A DNA stretch of 64,000 nt from Clostridiales bacterium (GCA_017617995.1 JAFZVE010000070.1:60433-124432), one strand, 5' to 3'. Positions 8,563 through 17,660 are shown, counted from the stretch's first letter. The notes: generated from the sequence alone by a model not told the origin. Numbers and translations: made by a program.

Positions 8563-10227
8563 ATGAAATCAAAGAAGATTATTGCACTTGCTTTGGCTTG
8601 TACACTTTCTGTTGGTGCATTTGCCGGCTGTGCAAAAAAGAAGAGCGAGTCGATTTCCGACTGGACAATGATCGCTTTCATGGCTGGTAAAGAGCTGAAC
8701 GAAGGCAACGAGATTCAGGAAGAACTCGCTAAGAAGACGGGTGTAAGACTTAAGGAATCCTGGAATACTGCTCAGGACGTTGCATCTGCTGTAGGTACAA
8801 TGATCGCTTCCAACGATCTGCCGGACCTGATCGATGGTGGTAACGGCTCCAAGATGCTGGCTGAGGCTGGTATGCTGGTTGCTTGGGACGACTATCTTGC
8901 TAAGGATGAGTACAAGAACCTGAAGGAAATGTTCTCCGACAAGCAGTGGGAGCTCTTCCGCCAGGCTGATGGACACATCTACTGGGCAAACGTTTTCGGA
9001 AAGACCTACGGTGAGCCGAAGTCCAGAGGTCACAACGACGAGGCTTTCTGGGTACAGGTTCGTGTTCTTGAGTGGGCAGGCTATCCGATCATCGAAACTC
9101 TCGACGAGTATTTCGACCTTCTCGACAGCTATGCAAAAGCTAACCCGGTAAACGCAGACGGCGTTGAGGTTATTCCTTATACCGCTCTTTGCGAAGGCTG
9201 GAGATACTTCTGCGTTGAGAATGCTCCTGAGTTCCTCGATGGTTATCCGAACGACGGTTCCGTTATCGTTAACCTTGACGACCCGGACAACCCGAAGATC
9301 GAAGACTACAACGTCACACCTACAGCTAAGATGTACTTCAAGAAGCTGAATGAAGTTTACAATGCAGGCATCATGGATCCTGAGTTCGCTACGATGGACT
9401 ATGACACATACATTGCTAAGCTGGCTTCCGGTGCTGTTCTTGGTATGTGCGACCAGAACTGGGACTTCGCTCAGATCAACAACACATTCATCGACAAGGG
9501 CTACAAAGAGCTTGGTTACAACTATGTTCCGCTCGGACTCGTAGCTGAAAAAGGCCAGACAAAGAACCAGTGGCACGCTTATGCAGACGTACCGAACGTA
9601 TCTTCCGGTATCGCTGTAACCACAAAGTGCAATGACGCTGATAAGGCCTTTAAGTTCCTCAACCAGATGCTGGATCAGGAAATCCATGACCTCCGTTTCT
9701 GGGGTGTTAAGGATGTTGACTATCTCGTAGACGAGAATGGTCTGTACTACAGAACAGAAGAAATGAGAGCGAACTGGCAGAATGACGCTTTCAGAGCAAA
9801 GCACGTCTGCAACTATTCTTACCTCCCGCAGTGGGGTGGTACACACCGTGACGGCAAGAACGCTATGAAGCCTGAGGATCAGGAATCCAAGTTCTTCGCT
9901 ACACTTTCTGAACCGCTGAAGAAGGCATTTGATGCTTATGGATACACCTCTTATGGTGACTTCCTCAGATCTGAGCACATCACACAGCTCGGCTTCTGGT
10001 ATCCGATGTACTCCCACTCCAACGACATGGATTCCACAACGGATTACGGTGCCGCTTGGCTGAAGATGGGTGACTGCAAGCACGAATGGCTCCCGGTAGT
10101 TATTACTTCCAAGGACTTCGAATCTGACTGGGCAGCTTACCAGGCCGCTTATGCAGAGTGCAAGCCGGAACTCTTCCTCGCAGAAATGCAGAAAGAACTT
10201 GATCGTCGCGCAGCGCTCGGCAAGTAA
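8563..10227 (+). CDS. Extracellular solute-binding lipoprotein of a sugar ABC importer
   Basis: This 554-residue family 1 substrate-binding protein starts with a lipoprotein signal peptide: Lys-rich start, hydrophobic core and FAGC lipobox with Cys at about 23. It should be anchored outside the membrane and deliver an oligosaccharide to the two permeases encoded next. Length and layout match LplA/YtcQ-type binding proteins of the LplABC class, which use a shared ATPase encoded elsewhere; none is visible here. AGGAGG precedes ATG 8563. Codon use is strongly biased, suggesting high expression. A close paralogue lies at 18029-19828. Confidence 0.93.
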   Translation: MKSKKIIALALACTLSVGAFAGCAKKKSESISDWTMIAFMAGKELNEGNEIQEELAKKTGVRLKESWNTAQDVASAVGTMIASNDLPDLIDGGNGSKMLAEAGMLVAWDDYLAKDEYKNLKEMFSDKQWELFRQADGHIYWANVFGKTYGEPKSRGHNDEAFWVQVRVLEWAGYPIIETLDEYFDLLDSYAKANPVNADGVEVIPYTALCEGWRYFCVENAPEFLDGYPNDGSVIVNLDDPDNPKIEDYNVTPTAKMYFKKLNEVYNAGIMDPEFATMDYDTYIAKLASGAVLGMCDQNWDFAQINNTFIDKGYKELGYNYVPLGLVAEKGQTKNQWHAYADVPNVSSGIAVTTKCNDADKAFKFLNQMLDQEIHDLRFWGVKDVDYLVDENGLYYRTEEMRANWQNDAFRAKHVCNYSYLPQWGGTHRDGKNAMKPEDQESKFFATLSEPLKKAFDAYGYTSYGDFLRSEHITQLGFWYPMYSHSNDMDSTTDYGAAWLKMGDCKHEWLPVVITSKDFESDWAAYQAAYAECKPELFLAEMQKELDRRAALGK

Positions 10228-10255
10228 TGTTCAATTGACATAAATCATCTGTGGT

Positions 10256-10287
10256 GGCAACCACGGTTATATATAACTGTGGTTGCC
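10256..10287 (+). promoter_or_regulatory. Long intergenic hairpin between binding protein and permease genes
   Basis: GGCAACCACGGTT and AACTGTGGTTGCC form a 13-pair stem with one G-U pair around the short loop ATATAT. No T run follows, so it is more likely a 3'-end-stabilising or partial-termination element that raises binding-protein mRNA over permease mRNA than a full terminator. Confidence 0.7.
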
Positions 10288-10315
10288 ATTACTAGGTTTA
10301 AGGGGAGGCAAATCC

Positions 10316-11254
10316 ATGAGCATAATTGAGAAAGATGCTCCCGCACTGAAGAATAAAATCACCAAGGCTGAAGTGAAACGTCAGAGCGTTCTTCTTATCG
10401 TTGCTGGCTTGTACGTCATCTATGGTATTATCTTTTACTATCTGCCGTTATTCGGTTGGATAATGGCTTTCCAGAACTACAAACTGAAGGACGGTGTCTT
10501 CGGATCTTCGTTTGTAGGATTTAAGTGGTTCAAATTCCTGTTTGATGATAAGACTTTCATGCGAGACCTCCGCAACACTCTCGCTATGGGTATCATTAAT
10601 CTTGTTGCGACGACCGTTACAGCGATCGGTTTCGCGATCCTTCTTAGTGAAGTACGTAACGTGATGGGAAAAAAGATCGTTCAGACGATCTCCTATCTCC
10701 CTCACTTCCTTTCCTGGATCGTTGTTACCAGTATCGTTCGTGATGCTTTTGCAACTAAGGGTATGATCAACGAGTTGCTGCAGGGTCTTCATATTATCAA
10801 AGAACCAATCAGTTACTTCATGCATACAAAGTATTTCTGGCCGATCGTGGCGATCTCGAATGTATGGAAAGAAACCGGTTGGAATGCGATCATCTATCTT
10901 GCTACCATTACGTCTATCGATCCTTCTCTTTATGAAGCGGCGGCGATGGATGGTGCCGGAAGATGGCAAAAAATCAAGAATATCACACTTCCGGGTATCC
11001 GCTCTACGATTATCATCCTGTTGATCATGAACATTGGTAACGTACTCAATGCGGGATTCGAAGTTCAGTATCTCCTCGGTCTCGGTGTTTTGAAGCCGGT
11101 ATCTGAGACGATCGATATCTACGTTCTTAATTACGGTATGGCCAACTTCTCTCTTGGTACTGCTGCAGGTATCTTCAAGACTTTCATCGCGATGATCCTG
11201 ATCTTCCTGTTCAACTTCATAGCGAAGCGGGCAGGAGAAGAGCGACTGTTCTAA
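10316..11254 (+). CDS. Sugar ABC transporter permease, LplB-like
   Basis: This 312-residue integral membrane protein has about six hydrophobic segments and the EAA loop YEAAAMDGAG near residue 205, which contacts the cytoplasmic ATPase. The start is set at ATG 10316, 8 bases after GGGGAGG; an in-frame codon at 10283 lies within the hairpin and lacks a ribosome site. It forms the permease heterodimer with the next gene. No dedicated ATPase gene is present, which is normal for this class because a shared MsmK/MsmX-type ATPase usually serves several importers. Confidence 0.92.
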   Translation: MSIIEKDAPALKNKITKAEVKRQSVLLIVAGLYVIYGIIFYYLPLFGWIMAFQNYKLKDGVFGSSFVGFKWFKFLFDDKTFMRDLRNTLAMGIINLVATTVTAIGFAILLSEVRNVMGKKIVQTISYLPHFLSWIVVTSIVRDAFATKGMINELLQGLHIIKEPISYFMHTKYFWPIVAISNVWKETGWNAIIYLATITSIDPSLYEAAAMDGAGRWQKIKNITLPGIRSTIIILLIMNIGNVLNAGFEVQYLLGLGVLKPVSETIDIYVLNYGMANFSLGTAAGIFKTFIAMILIFLFNFIAKRAGEERLF

Positions 11255-11266
11255 GGGGGTGCAAGT

Positions 11267-12169
11267 ATGTTTAAGAAATTAACTAAAACAAGAATGTCCG
11301 GATGGGACTGGGCGTTTGTCATCTGCAATACGACTTTTCTTATCCTGTTCTGCTGTGTAACCCTTTACCCGGTTCTCAATACACTGGCCTACTCGTTTAC
11401 TGATGGTTCGGAAGCCATTCTCAAGAACATCCATCTTGTACCGAGAAAGTTTACAACTTCGGCGTATGAGAAGATCATCTTTGAGATGAGTGGCTTCCGT
11501 CAGGGCCTGATCGTTACGGTCTCCCGTACTTTGCTGGCCTCGGTCCTTTCACTTGCTGCCAATGCACTTCTTGCATTCGTTATCTCCAGAAGAAACTTCC
11601 TCTTTAAGAGAAGCCTCTCTCTGTTCTGGGTTATCACGATGTATGCAAACGGTGGTCTGATTCCTTCGGTTATCCTCATGACCAAGCTTCATCTCACCGG
11701 TACATTCTGGGTTTATATCATTCCTGGTCTGGTAAGTGCATTTAACATCCTCGTGCTTCGTACGTATATGTCATCTTTGCCGGATTCTTATGAAGAGTCT
11801 GCGCAGCTTGACGGTGCAGGTCACATGACGATCTTTGCAAGGATCATATCTCCTCTTTGCAAACCGGTATATGCAACAGTATTCCTCTTTGTTGCTGTTT
11901 ACCACTGGAACTCCTGGTTCGACGCGATGATCTACAATCGTTTGAAGCCACAGAACACTACATTGCAGTATGAGCTTCAGAAACTCCTCAGCAGCCTTAC
12001 ACAGCTCAACCCGACACCGGATAGTAGCGGTAAGGTCGCCAACGTGACGACTGAGATTCAGGTACGTGCTGCAGCTACAATCGCAACCATGCTTCCGATT
12101 ATCTGCTTGTATCCGTTCTTACAGAGATACTTTGTAACGGGTCTTACAATCGGTGGCGTAAAAGAGTAA
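11267..12169 (+). CDS. Carbohydrate ABC transporter permease, LplC/YtcP-like
   Basis: This 300-residue integral membrane protein is the second permease half. Hydrophobic segments run throughout, and the EAA loop YEESAQLDGAG lies near residue 180. GGGGGTGC precedes ATG 11267, and the gene follows the first permease by 12 bases. Together with the binding lipoprotein it should import a plant-derived oligosaccharide. The substrate cannot be read from sequence; arabinoxylo-oligosaccharides or pectic fragments are inferred from the surrounding arabinose genes and the esterase. A strong terminator follows. Confidence 0.92.
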   Translation: MFKKLTKTRMSGWDWAFVICNTTFLILFCCVTLYPVLNTLAYSFTDGSEAILKNIHLVPRKFTTSAYEKIIFEMSGFRQGLIVTVSRTLLASVLSLAANALLAFVISRRNFLFKRSLSLFWVITMYANGGLIPSVILMTKLHLTGTFWVYIIPGLVSAFNILVLRTYMSSLPDSYEESAQLDGAGHMTIFARIISPLCKPVYATVFLFVAVYHWNSWFDAMIYNRLKPQNTTLQYELQKLLSSLTQLNPTPDSSGKVANVTTEIQVRAAATIATMLPIICLYPFLQRYFVTGLTIGGVKE

Positions 12170-12184
12170 TCTCCAATTCACAGG

Positions 12185-12226
12185 TGCTGCCTGTCCGTCT
12201 CATAGACGGGCAGGTAGCATTTTTTT
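12185..12226 (+). terminator. Rho-independent terminator of the importer operon
   Basis: TGCTGCCTGTCCGTC and GACGGGCAGGTAGCA pair around TCATA, followed by seven T. Confidence 0.93.
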
Positions 12227-12285
12227 GCCGTTTTTTACTTGATGAATATGTGAGATATGATTTAATATTTGAAGAGAAAATATCG

Positions 12286-12326
12286 CTTCCGTAGATTTAG
12301 ACAATGGTCTAATATCCATGCGGAAG
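12286..12326 (+). promoter_or_regulatory. Nested inverted repeat upstream of the yesL-like gene
   Basis: An outer pair CTTCCG/CGGAAG and an inner pair TTAGAC/GTCTAA around AATG lie 20 bases before the start codon. They could be an operator or a leader RNA structure. Confidence 0.4.
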
Positions 12327-12345
12327 TATGACCGGGATAGAATAG

Positions 12346-13017
12346 ATGAACCTTTTACGATTTGACAGTCCTTTGATGCAGTTTCTGAATACTGTATTTG
12401 ACCTGATAATACTGAATGTCCTGTGCACGATCTGCTGTCTGCCGATCATCACGATCGGTCCTGCTCTGGCCGCTAAGTACGACGTGGCGATGCGTATCGT
12501 CAGAAGAGAAGAGCCGGTCATATTCCGTCCGTATTTCAAGGCATTTAAAGAGAATTTCAAGCAGGCTACGATTATCTGGATGATCCTTCTGGGTGTATGT
12601 GCGCTTCTCTGTATTGACTGGTCCTGGATGATCGACACGGGTTTCAGTAATGTTCCGACTGTGTATTTCGTAGCTGCGTCTTTTCTGACGCTTGTCGTAT
12701 TGTTCATCATTATGACGATCTTTCCGATCATTGCGCGATTTGAGGTCACGATCAAGGATGCCTTTAAGACGGCTGTACTATTCTCGATCGTTTACTTTAT
12801 CGGATTGCTCTCCGTTGCCATGATCATGCTCTTCTCCGTATATCTGAGTATCAAGTATATCCGTTATCTTCCGGCGGTGATCGTCTTTTCGCACCTTGTT
12901 GTCGAGTTCTGCCTGTGCCTGATTCTCTTGCGCGGCTTCAAGAAACTCGAAGAGAGATTTGTTGAGCCTTCTGAAGATGACAGCGAGAACCATCCGCAGG
13001 AAGAGGCGGGCGAGTAA
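12346..13017 (+). CDS. YesL-like integral membrane protein (DUF624)
   Basis: This 223-residue protein has five or so hydrophobic helices and the DUF624 N-terminal pattern. The family is found beside YesMN and sugar ABC importers, but its role is unknown; a part in sugar sensing or transport is an inference from gene neighbourhood. The C-terminus is short and acidic. ATG 12346 is preceded only by a weak GGGATAG. The next gene begins 2 bases after its stop. It has its own leader region after the importer terminator, so it is probably transcribed separately from the importer. Confidence 0.82.
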   Translation: MNLLRFDSPLMQFLNTVFDLIILNVLCTICCLPIITIGPALAAKYDVAMRIVRREEPVIFRPYFKAFKENFKQATIIWMILLGVCALLCIDWSWMIDTGFSNVPTVYFVAASFLTLVVLFIIMTIFPIIARFEVTIKDAFKTAVLFSIVYFIGLLSVAMIMLFSVYLSIKYIRYLPAVIVFSHLVVEFCLCLILLRGFKKLEERFVEPSEDDSENHPQEEAGE

Positions 13018-13019
13018 TC

Positions 13020-13673
13020 ATGGGCAAGAAAGGATCCCTTCGCGATTTCATTTCCCGGGAGAAAGAAAAGACGGCGGAGTTTGACCGACGTCAGAAACTT
13101 CTGTATTTTCGGGATTACTATCTTCTTAAGGTCCTGATCGTGCTGGCCGTGATAATCGGGATCGTCTGGTTTGCACATGACGTTTTCCAGAATAAGAAGA
13201 CGATCTACGCGGGAGCCGGAGTCGGTGTGACTGTTTCCGAATCTTCAGAGAAAGTACTTACGGATGACTTTCTGTCGTATCTCGGTAAAGGATATAAGAA
13301 CAAGGTCGTGAAATATGGCGGCGATACGCTCGTCGTCCCGCAAAGTGGCGATGTCAGTTCGTATAATCTGGTGATGGCTTTTGTTTCTCAGATCGAAAGT
13401 GGTATGTTCCAGTATCTTCTTATGTCTGAGAAGCAATTCGAGTTCTTCCAGGAGTATGATTTCTATCTGGACCTGACAAAATACAAGGATGATCCTCGTT
13501 ACAGTGATCTGGAATTTCTATGTGATCCGCAAGGCGTCCCCGCCGCGATTCGACTTCCGGAGAGCATGCGTTCCAGACTACAGATCAGTTCGGAAGATGT
13601 GTATCTTGTATTTGTATATTCGGAGAGCGAAAATGAATTGAATAACAAGTTGATGGAGTATATCTTCTCGTAA
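13020..13673 (+). CDS. Unknown membrane-anchored protein paired with YesL-like protein
   Basis: This 217-residue protein has a charged N-terminus, one membrane segment at about 39-57 and an extracytoplasmic domain of about 160 residues. The domain has Val/Gly-rich strands and ends with short Glu/Asn-rich helices. The topology is type II-like. I do not recognise a family. Its place directly after the yesL-like gene (2-base gap) and before a carbohydrate esterase suggests a partner of the YesL-like protein. A degenerate binding-protein-like outer domain is possible but not shown. Confidence 0.65.
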   Translation: MGKKGSLRDFISREKEKTAEFDRRQKLLYFRDYYLLKVLIVLAVIIGIVWFAHDVFQNKKTIYAGAGVGVTVSESSEKVLTDDFLSYLGKGYKNKVVKYGGDTLVVPQSGDVSSYNLVMAFVSQIESGMFQYLLMSEKQFEFFQEYDFYLDLTKYKDDPRYSDLEFLCDPQGVPAAIRLPESMRSRLQISSEDVYLVFVYSESENELNNKLMEYIFS

Positions 13674-13685
13674 AGGAGAAACAGT

Positions 13686-15305
13686 ATGAGAATTTCAAGT
13701 ATTTTCGCTAATGGCATGATCCTGCAAAGAGAAGTGGAGAATCCCATATCCTGCATTCTCGAGAACGGTGAGACGATCACGGTTTTATTTGACGGGGAGA
13801 AGATCCCTGTGAGAAACAATGAATCGGATTGTTCGTGCAGCTTTATTCTGCCTGCGCAGAAAGCCGGTGGTCCGCATACTCTTACTATTTCTTCTGAAAA
13901 AGACTCAATCACTATCCGGGACATCCATTTCGGAGATGTATACATACTCGGCGGTCAGTCGAATATGGAACTTCCCGTAATATGGACAACGGATTTCCAT
14001 TATGACGAGATCATCACTGCGGATTTTCCGCTGATACGTCAATTTGAGGTGCCGAAGGTTCCGCTCTTCGGAAAGAAAGCAGATAGGCTCGATGGTGGTT
14101 CGTGGGTCAATTGTGATCAGGAGCACATCTTCGGTTTCAGTGCGATCGGTTTCTATTTTGCCAAGTATAAGTTTCTCTCTGACGGGATACCGGTAGGTCT
14201 GATCCAGACTGCTGTCGGAGGCGCGCCGGTCGAAAGTCTGATGAGTGAAGAGAACCTGATATCCACATATGAAGAAATTGCTCAAACTGACCATGGTTCC
14301 GGACGTTGTAATAACGATAAGAGCAAGGCCTGTCTGTGGTGCTACAAAGAAAAACTTACGCAGAACCACGATGATGAATTCGTATCCCGGACGCAGGCGG
14401 AAGATATGGCCAGACAGGATGCCTGGCACAAGGATCTGGATGCTCGCGATCCCGGATTGTCCGCCAATTGGGAGATGAAGTGGCCTGAAGAAGGGGAATA
14501 TTCTTCTTTTGATATGCCTTCTACTTTTATGGGAACTTCGTATGAAGACTATAAGGGCAGTATGTGGATCCAGAAATCGATTGAGATTCCAGCTTCCTGG
14601 TGTAACGAGACGGTTGAGCTTCGATTGGGGACTCTGATCGACTCGGATATGACATTTGTTAATGGGCAGAAGGTCGGGGAGACAGGATTTAAGTACCCGC
14701 CAAGGCGGTATTTCCTGAAGCCCGGTATACTGCACGAAGGAGAAAACATCATCACTGTCCGTCTCGGTATAGACGGAAATATTGGCGGTGCCGTTCCGGA
14801 ATGCCCGTACTGTCTCAAAAATGGAGAAGAAGAGATCTCTCTTATCGGGAAGTGGAAGATGCGTGAGGGAGCAAGAGCCGAAGCGCTGACCGGACCGACG
14901 TTCTTCATATGGGCGCCCACCGCGCTGTATAATTCGATGATCCATCCGCTTTCCGGCACGCGTTGTAAGGCGATGCTGTTCTATCAGGGGGAGTCAAACT
15001 GCGAATATCCGCAACACTATGCGGCACTTCTTAAGAGTATGGTTAAAGAATGGAGAAAACTCTTTGGGGAAGATACTCCGTTTTATATGGCAGAAGTGAC
15101 ATACTGGCTAGGCGATGGTCCGGTATATGAGGCCGATCCGTTTGATGCGGTGAGAGAAGTGCAGCGCTCGGTCGTGCATGAGATTCCGGGATGTTATCTG
15201 ATCCCGACTTACGATCTCGGTCAGTACAACGATCTTCATCCGCATAAGAAAAAGGAAGTCGCGATGCGATTCCTGGAGCAGTATCAGAAGAGCGGGAACG
15301 CTTGA
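13686..15305 (+). CDS. Sialate O-acetylesterase-like SGNH carbohydrate esterase
   Basis: This 539-residue SASA-family esterase removes O-acetyl groups from carbohydrates. Block I reads GGQSN with the nucleophile Ser at 92. FYQGESN lies in the second half, and the Asp-x-x-His pair is in NDLHPH near the C-terminus. A galactose-binding-like beta domain (about 260-390) interrupts the esterase domain, as is usual in this family. There is no signal peptide, so it acts in the cytoplasm. AAAGGAG precedes ATG 13686. Beside arabinose and oligosaccharide genes, deacetylation of imported xylan or pectin fragments is more likely than sialic acid work. Confidence 0.87.
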   Translation: MRISSIFANGMILQREVENPISCILENGETITVLFDGEKIPVRNNESDCSCSFILPAQKAGGPHTLTISSEKDSITIRDIHFGDVYILGGQSNMELPVIWTTDFHYDEIITADFPLIRQFEVPKVPLFGKKADRLDGGSWVNCDQEHIFGFSAIGFYFAKYKFLSDGIPVGLIQTAVGGAPVESLMSEENLISTYEEIAQTDHGSGRCNNDKSKACLWCYKEKLTQNHDDEFVSRTQAEDMARQDAWHKDLDARDPGLSANWEMKWPEEGEYSSFDMPSTFMGTSYEDYKGSMWIQKSIEIPASWCNETVELRLGTLIDSDMTFVNGQKVGETGFKYPPRRYFLKPGILHEGENIITVRLGIDGNIGGAVPECPYCLKNGEEEISLIGKWKMREGARAEALTGPTFFIWAPTALYNSMIHPLSGTRCKAMLFYQGESNCEYPQHYAALLKSMVKEWRKLFGEDTPFYMAEVTYWLGDGPVYEADPFDAVREVQRSVVHEIPGCYLIPTYDLGQYNDLHPHKKKEVAMRFLEQYQKSGNA

Positions 15306-15318
15306 TCTGTATCCGGCT

Positions 15319-16332
15319 TTAGTCTTTCTTCTTCTTGTTTTTGAAGTGAGCCAGAGGATTCTTATCGACAGCGTCATGGAGGGATTCTTCGTCGACGTGC
15401 GTATAGATCTGCGTCGTGGCTACACTCTGATGTCCGAGGATCTGCTGGAGTGTACGGATATCGACCTGTCCGTACTTGTACATAAGCGTGGCACAGGTGT
15501 GACGGAGTTTATGGACAGAATAGGATGCGGGATCGATCCCTGAAGCTAAGAACAGTCTTTTGATGATGATCTGGATCATCTGCGTGCTGATTCTTGTTCC
15601 GCGGCTACTTAGGAAGAGTGCTTCCTTATCTTTCTTTTTCATGAGATCGCGCTGTGAATAGTACTGATCTAAAGCGGAAAGACATGCATCATTTAGATAG
15701 ATCGTACGCTCTTTGTTGCCTTTTCCGACCACGCGAAGGGTATCGTCGGAGATGTCTGACAGGTTGATGCCGCGAAGTTCCGAAAGACGCATCCCGCAAT
15801 TGAGAAACAGCGTGACGATGCAGTAATCCCGCGCGGCAAATTCACTTTCGGACTGCTCGGCTGCAGAAAGAAGATCCCGGCTCTGATCGAGACTTAAGTA
15901 CTTCGGGAGCCGCTTCGCCCTGCGGGGTGTCTCGAGATCATAAGATGGATCATCCTTGATGATTCTTTTCTTCTGGAACAGATACTTGAAGAAAGACTTG
16001 ATCGTGGCTACCTTTCTGGCACGGGTAGCAGAAGAGGCCTTCCTGTTTCTTGAAAGATAGATCATGAAGGCGAACAGGTCATCTGTGGAGATGGAGTTGA
16101 TGAATTTTTCATCGATGTCATCGATCGGAATATCCTCAAATTTCGTATTCTCATTGAGTCTTACTATTCCGCGGTCGTATTTCAGGAATCGGAAAAGAAG
16201 GATAAGATCATATTTATATTCCTTAACGGTAAGGGGAGATTTCTCCTGCACCGCTTCCATATAGCGGATATATTGTTCCAGGATCGGGAAAGTGGCATTG
16301 TTTCCTGAGGATTTTCCTTTGGGACGGCTCAT
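15319..16332 (-). CDS. Tyrosine recombinase, XerC/XerD-like
   Basis: This 337-residue site-specific recombinase has a SAM-like core-binding N-terminal domain (about 15-140) and a catalytic domain. The active-site Arg lies in NCGMRLSELRG, followed by a beta-hairpin Lys (GKGNKE), HKLRHT, GHQSVATT and the nucleophile Tyr in IYTHV. AAGGAGGAG precedes the ATG. The length is slightly above typical Xer proteins (about 300) because of N-terminal and interdomain additions. It is convergent with the esterase gene, with only 13 bases between stops. No mobile-element partners or att repeats are evident, so it is probably a chromosomal or housekeeping-type recombinase. Confidence 0.88.
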   Translation of the reverse strand: MSRPKGKSSGNNATFPILEQYIRYMEAVQEKSPLTVKEYKYDLILLFRFLKYDRGIVRLNENTKFEDIPIDDIDEKFINSISTDDLFAFMIYLSRNRKASSATRARKVATIKSFFKYLFQKKRIIKDDPSYDLETPRRAKRLPKYLSLDQSRDLLSAAEQSESEFAARDYCIVTLFLNCGMRLSELRGINLSDISDDTLRVVGKGNKERTIYLNDACLSALDQYYSQRDLMKKKDKEALFLSSRGTRISTQMIQIIIKRLFLASGIDPASYSVHKLRHTCATLMYKYGQVDIRTLQQILGHQSVATTQIYTHVDEESLHDAVDKNPLAHFKNKKKKD

Positions 16333-16400
16333 GATCTCCTCCTTAATTAAACAAAATCAAATCTAAACTAATAGTATCATAAAAATCCCGAAAAAATGAC

Positions 16401-16429
16401 TTGCTTTCCCAAAGTGATTGCGCTATAAT
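16401..16429 (+). promoter_or_regulatory. Sigma-A promoter of asd
   Basis: TTGCTT (16401-16406) and TATAAT (16424-16429) are separated by 17 bases. Confidence 0.85.
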
Positions 16430-16447
16430 ACACCCAACAAAGACAAA

Positions 16448-16466
16448 TGTCCGTGGTACGCGGACA
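16448..16466 (+). promoter_or_regulatory. Leader hairpin of asd
   Basis: TGTCCG and CGGACA pair around a 7-base loop just before the ribosome site AGAGGA. The function is unknown. Confidence 0.35.
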
Positions 16467-16484
16467 CCGAAAGAGGAATGAAAC

Positions 16485-17570
16485 ATGGCAAAGTTAAGAG
16501 TAGGCGTCATTGGCGCAACAGGTTATGTAGGACAAAGATTCATCTCGTTGCTGGATAATCATCCGTGGTTCGAGTGTGTGGCAGTTGTTGCTTCTCCGCG
16601 TTCGGCAGGTAAGCCTTATTCAGAAGCGGTAGAAGGCCGCTGGAAGATCGATTGTGAGATGCCTTCTTATGTGAAGGATATGATCGTCGAGAGCACTGAG
16701 GACATCGAGAAGATCTGCGAGAAGGTTGATTTTGTTTTCTGTGCAGTAGACATGAAGAAGGATGAGATCCGTGCTCTCGAAGAGAAGATCGCCAAGCTTG
16801 AGACACCGGTCATCTCCAACAACTCTGCTCATAGATGGACAGCGGATGTTCCGATGATGGTTCCGGAGATCAACTCTGATCACGCAGCGATCATCGATAA
16901 GCAGAGAGAAAGACTTGGCACCAAGCGCGGTTTTATCGCTGTAAAGCCGAACTGCTCGATCCAGAGCTACGTTCCGGCTCTGACTCCGCTCCTTGGCTTC
17001 GGTATCAAGTACATCAACGTCTGCACTTATCAGGCGATTTCCGGTGCCGGTAAGACTTTCAAGGACTGGCCGGAGATGGTCGGGAACATGATCCCTTACA
17101 TCGGCGGTGAAGAAGAGAAGAGTGAGCAGGAACCGCTGAAGGTCTGGGGCCGTATCGAAGGCAGCGAGATCGTTAAGGCTGAGCAGCCTGTCATCTCTGC
17201 ACAGTGCTATCGTGTAGCTGTTCAGGAAGGACATACTGCCGCGGTTTCCGTTAAGTTTGACAGAAAGCCGACTAAGGAAGAGATGCTCGAAGCATGGAAG
17301 AACTTCAAGGGCGAGCCGCAGGAACTCGAACTGCCTCACGCGCCGAAGCAATTCCTCCAGTACATCGATGAGGACAACCGTCCGCAGCCGGCACTGGATG
17401 CCAAGTTCCAGGATGGTATGGGTGTGTCGATCGGCCGTCTGAGAGAAGATCCGATCTTCGACTACAAGTTTACCTGCCTGTCTCATAATACTCTTCGTGG
17501 TGCAGCCGGCGGTGCGATGCTCACAGCGGAACTTCTGTACAAGAAGGGTTACCTTTCTGCGAAGGATTAA
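16485..17570 (+). CDS. asd: Aspartate-semialdehyde dehydrogenase
   Basis: This 361-residue enzyme makes aspartate semialdehyde from aspartyl phosphate for lysine/diaminopimelate, threonine and methionine synthesis. The N-terminal NADP-binding motif GATGYVGQRF lies at about 10-19. The catalytic Cys is in KPNCSIQ near residue 153, and the catalytic His in QEGHTA near residue 250. Length and the KPNCSIQ form place it in the archaeal/fungal-like Asd branch rather than the E. coli type. It is a single-gene transcript with its own promoter and terminator. Confidence 0.93.
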   Translation: MAKLRVGVIGATGYVGQRFISLLDNHPWFECVAVVASPRSAGKPYSEAVEGRWKIDCEMPSYVKDMIVESTEDIEKICEKVDFVFCAVDMKKDEIRALEEKIAKLETPVISNNSAHRWTADVPMMVPEINSDHAAIIDKQRERLGTKRGFIAVKPNCSIQSYVPALTPLLGFGIKYINVCTYQAISGAGKTFKDWPEMVGNMIPYIGGEEEKSEQEPLKVWGRIEGSEIVKAEQPVISAQCYRVAVQEGHTAAVSVKFDRKPTKEEMLEAWKNFKGEPQELELPHAPKQFLQYIDEDNRPQPALDAKFQDGMGVSIGRLREDPIFDYKFTCLSHNTLRGAAGGAMLTAELLYKKGYLSAKD

Positions 17571-17578
17571 GTAAATCA

Positions 17579-17643
17579 CCCCGGTCATCCGTTCTCCGTA
17601 CTGTTTAGGCGGTAAGGGAAGCGGTGGCCGGGGATCTTTTTAC
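17579..17643 (+). terminator. Rho-independent terminator of asd
   Basis: CCCCGG near 17579 and CCGGGG near 17628 close a long, partly paired stem, followed by ATCTTTTTA. Confidence 0.75.
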
Positions 17644-17660
17644 TTATTTTCGAAAAGGTG

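Noticed and set aside
8569..10083. A 504-codon open frame on the minus strand opposite the solute-binding-protein gene
   Set aside because: It is a shadow of strong codon bias in the real gene. It has no ribosome site and no recognisable domain, and the plus-strand product is clear.
10235..10273. TTGACA at 10235 with TATATA at 10268 as a promoter for the permease genes
   Set aside because: Spacing is about 27 bases and the -10 lies in the hairpin loop, so a sigma-A promoter is unlikely.
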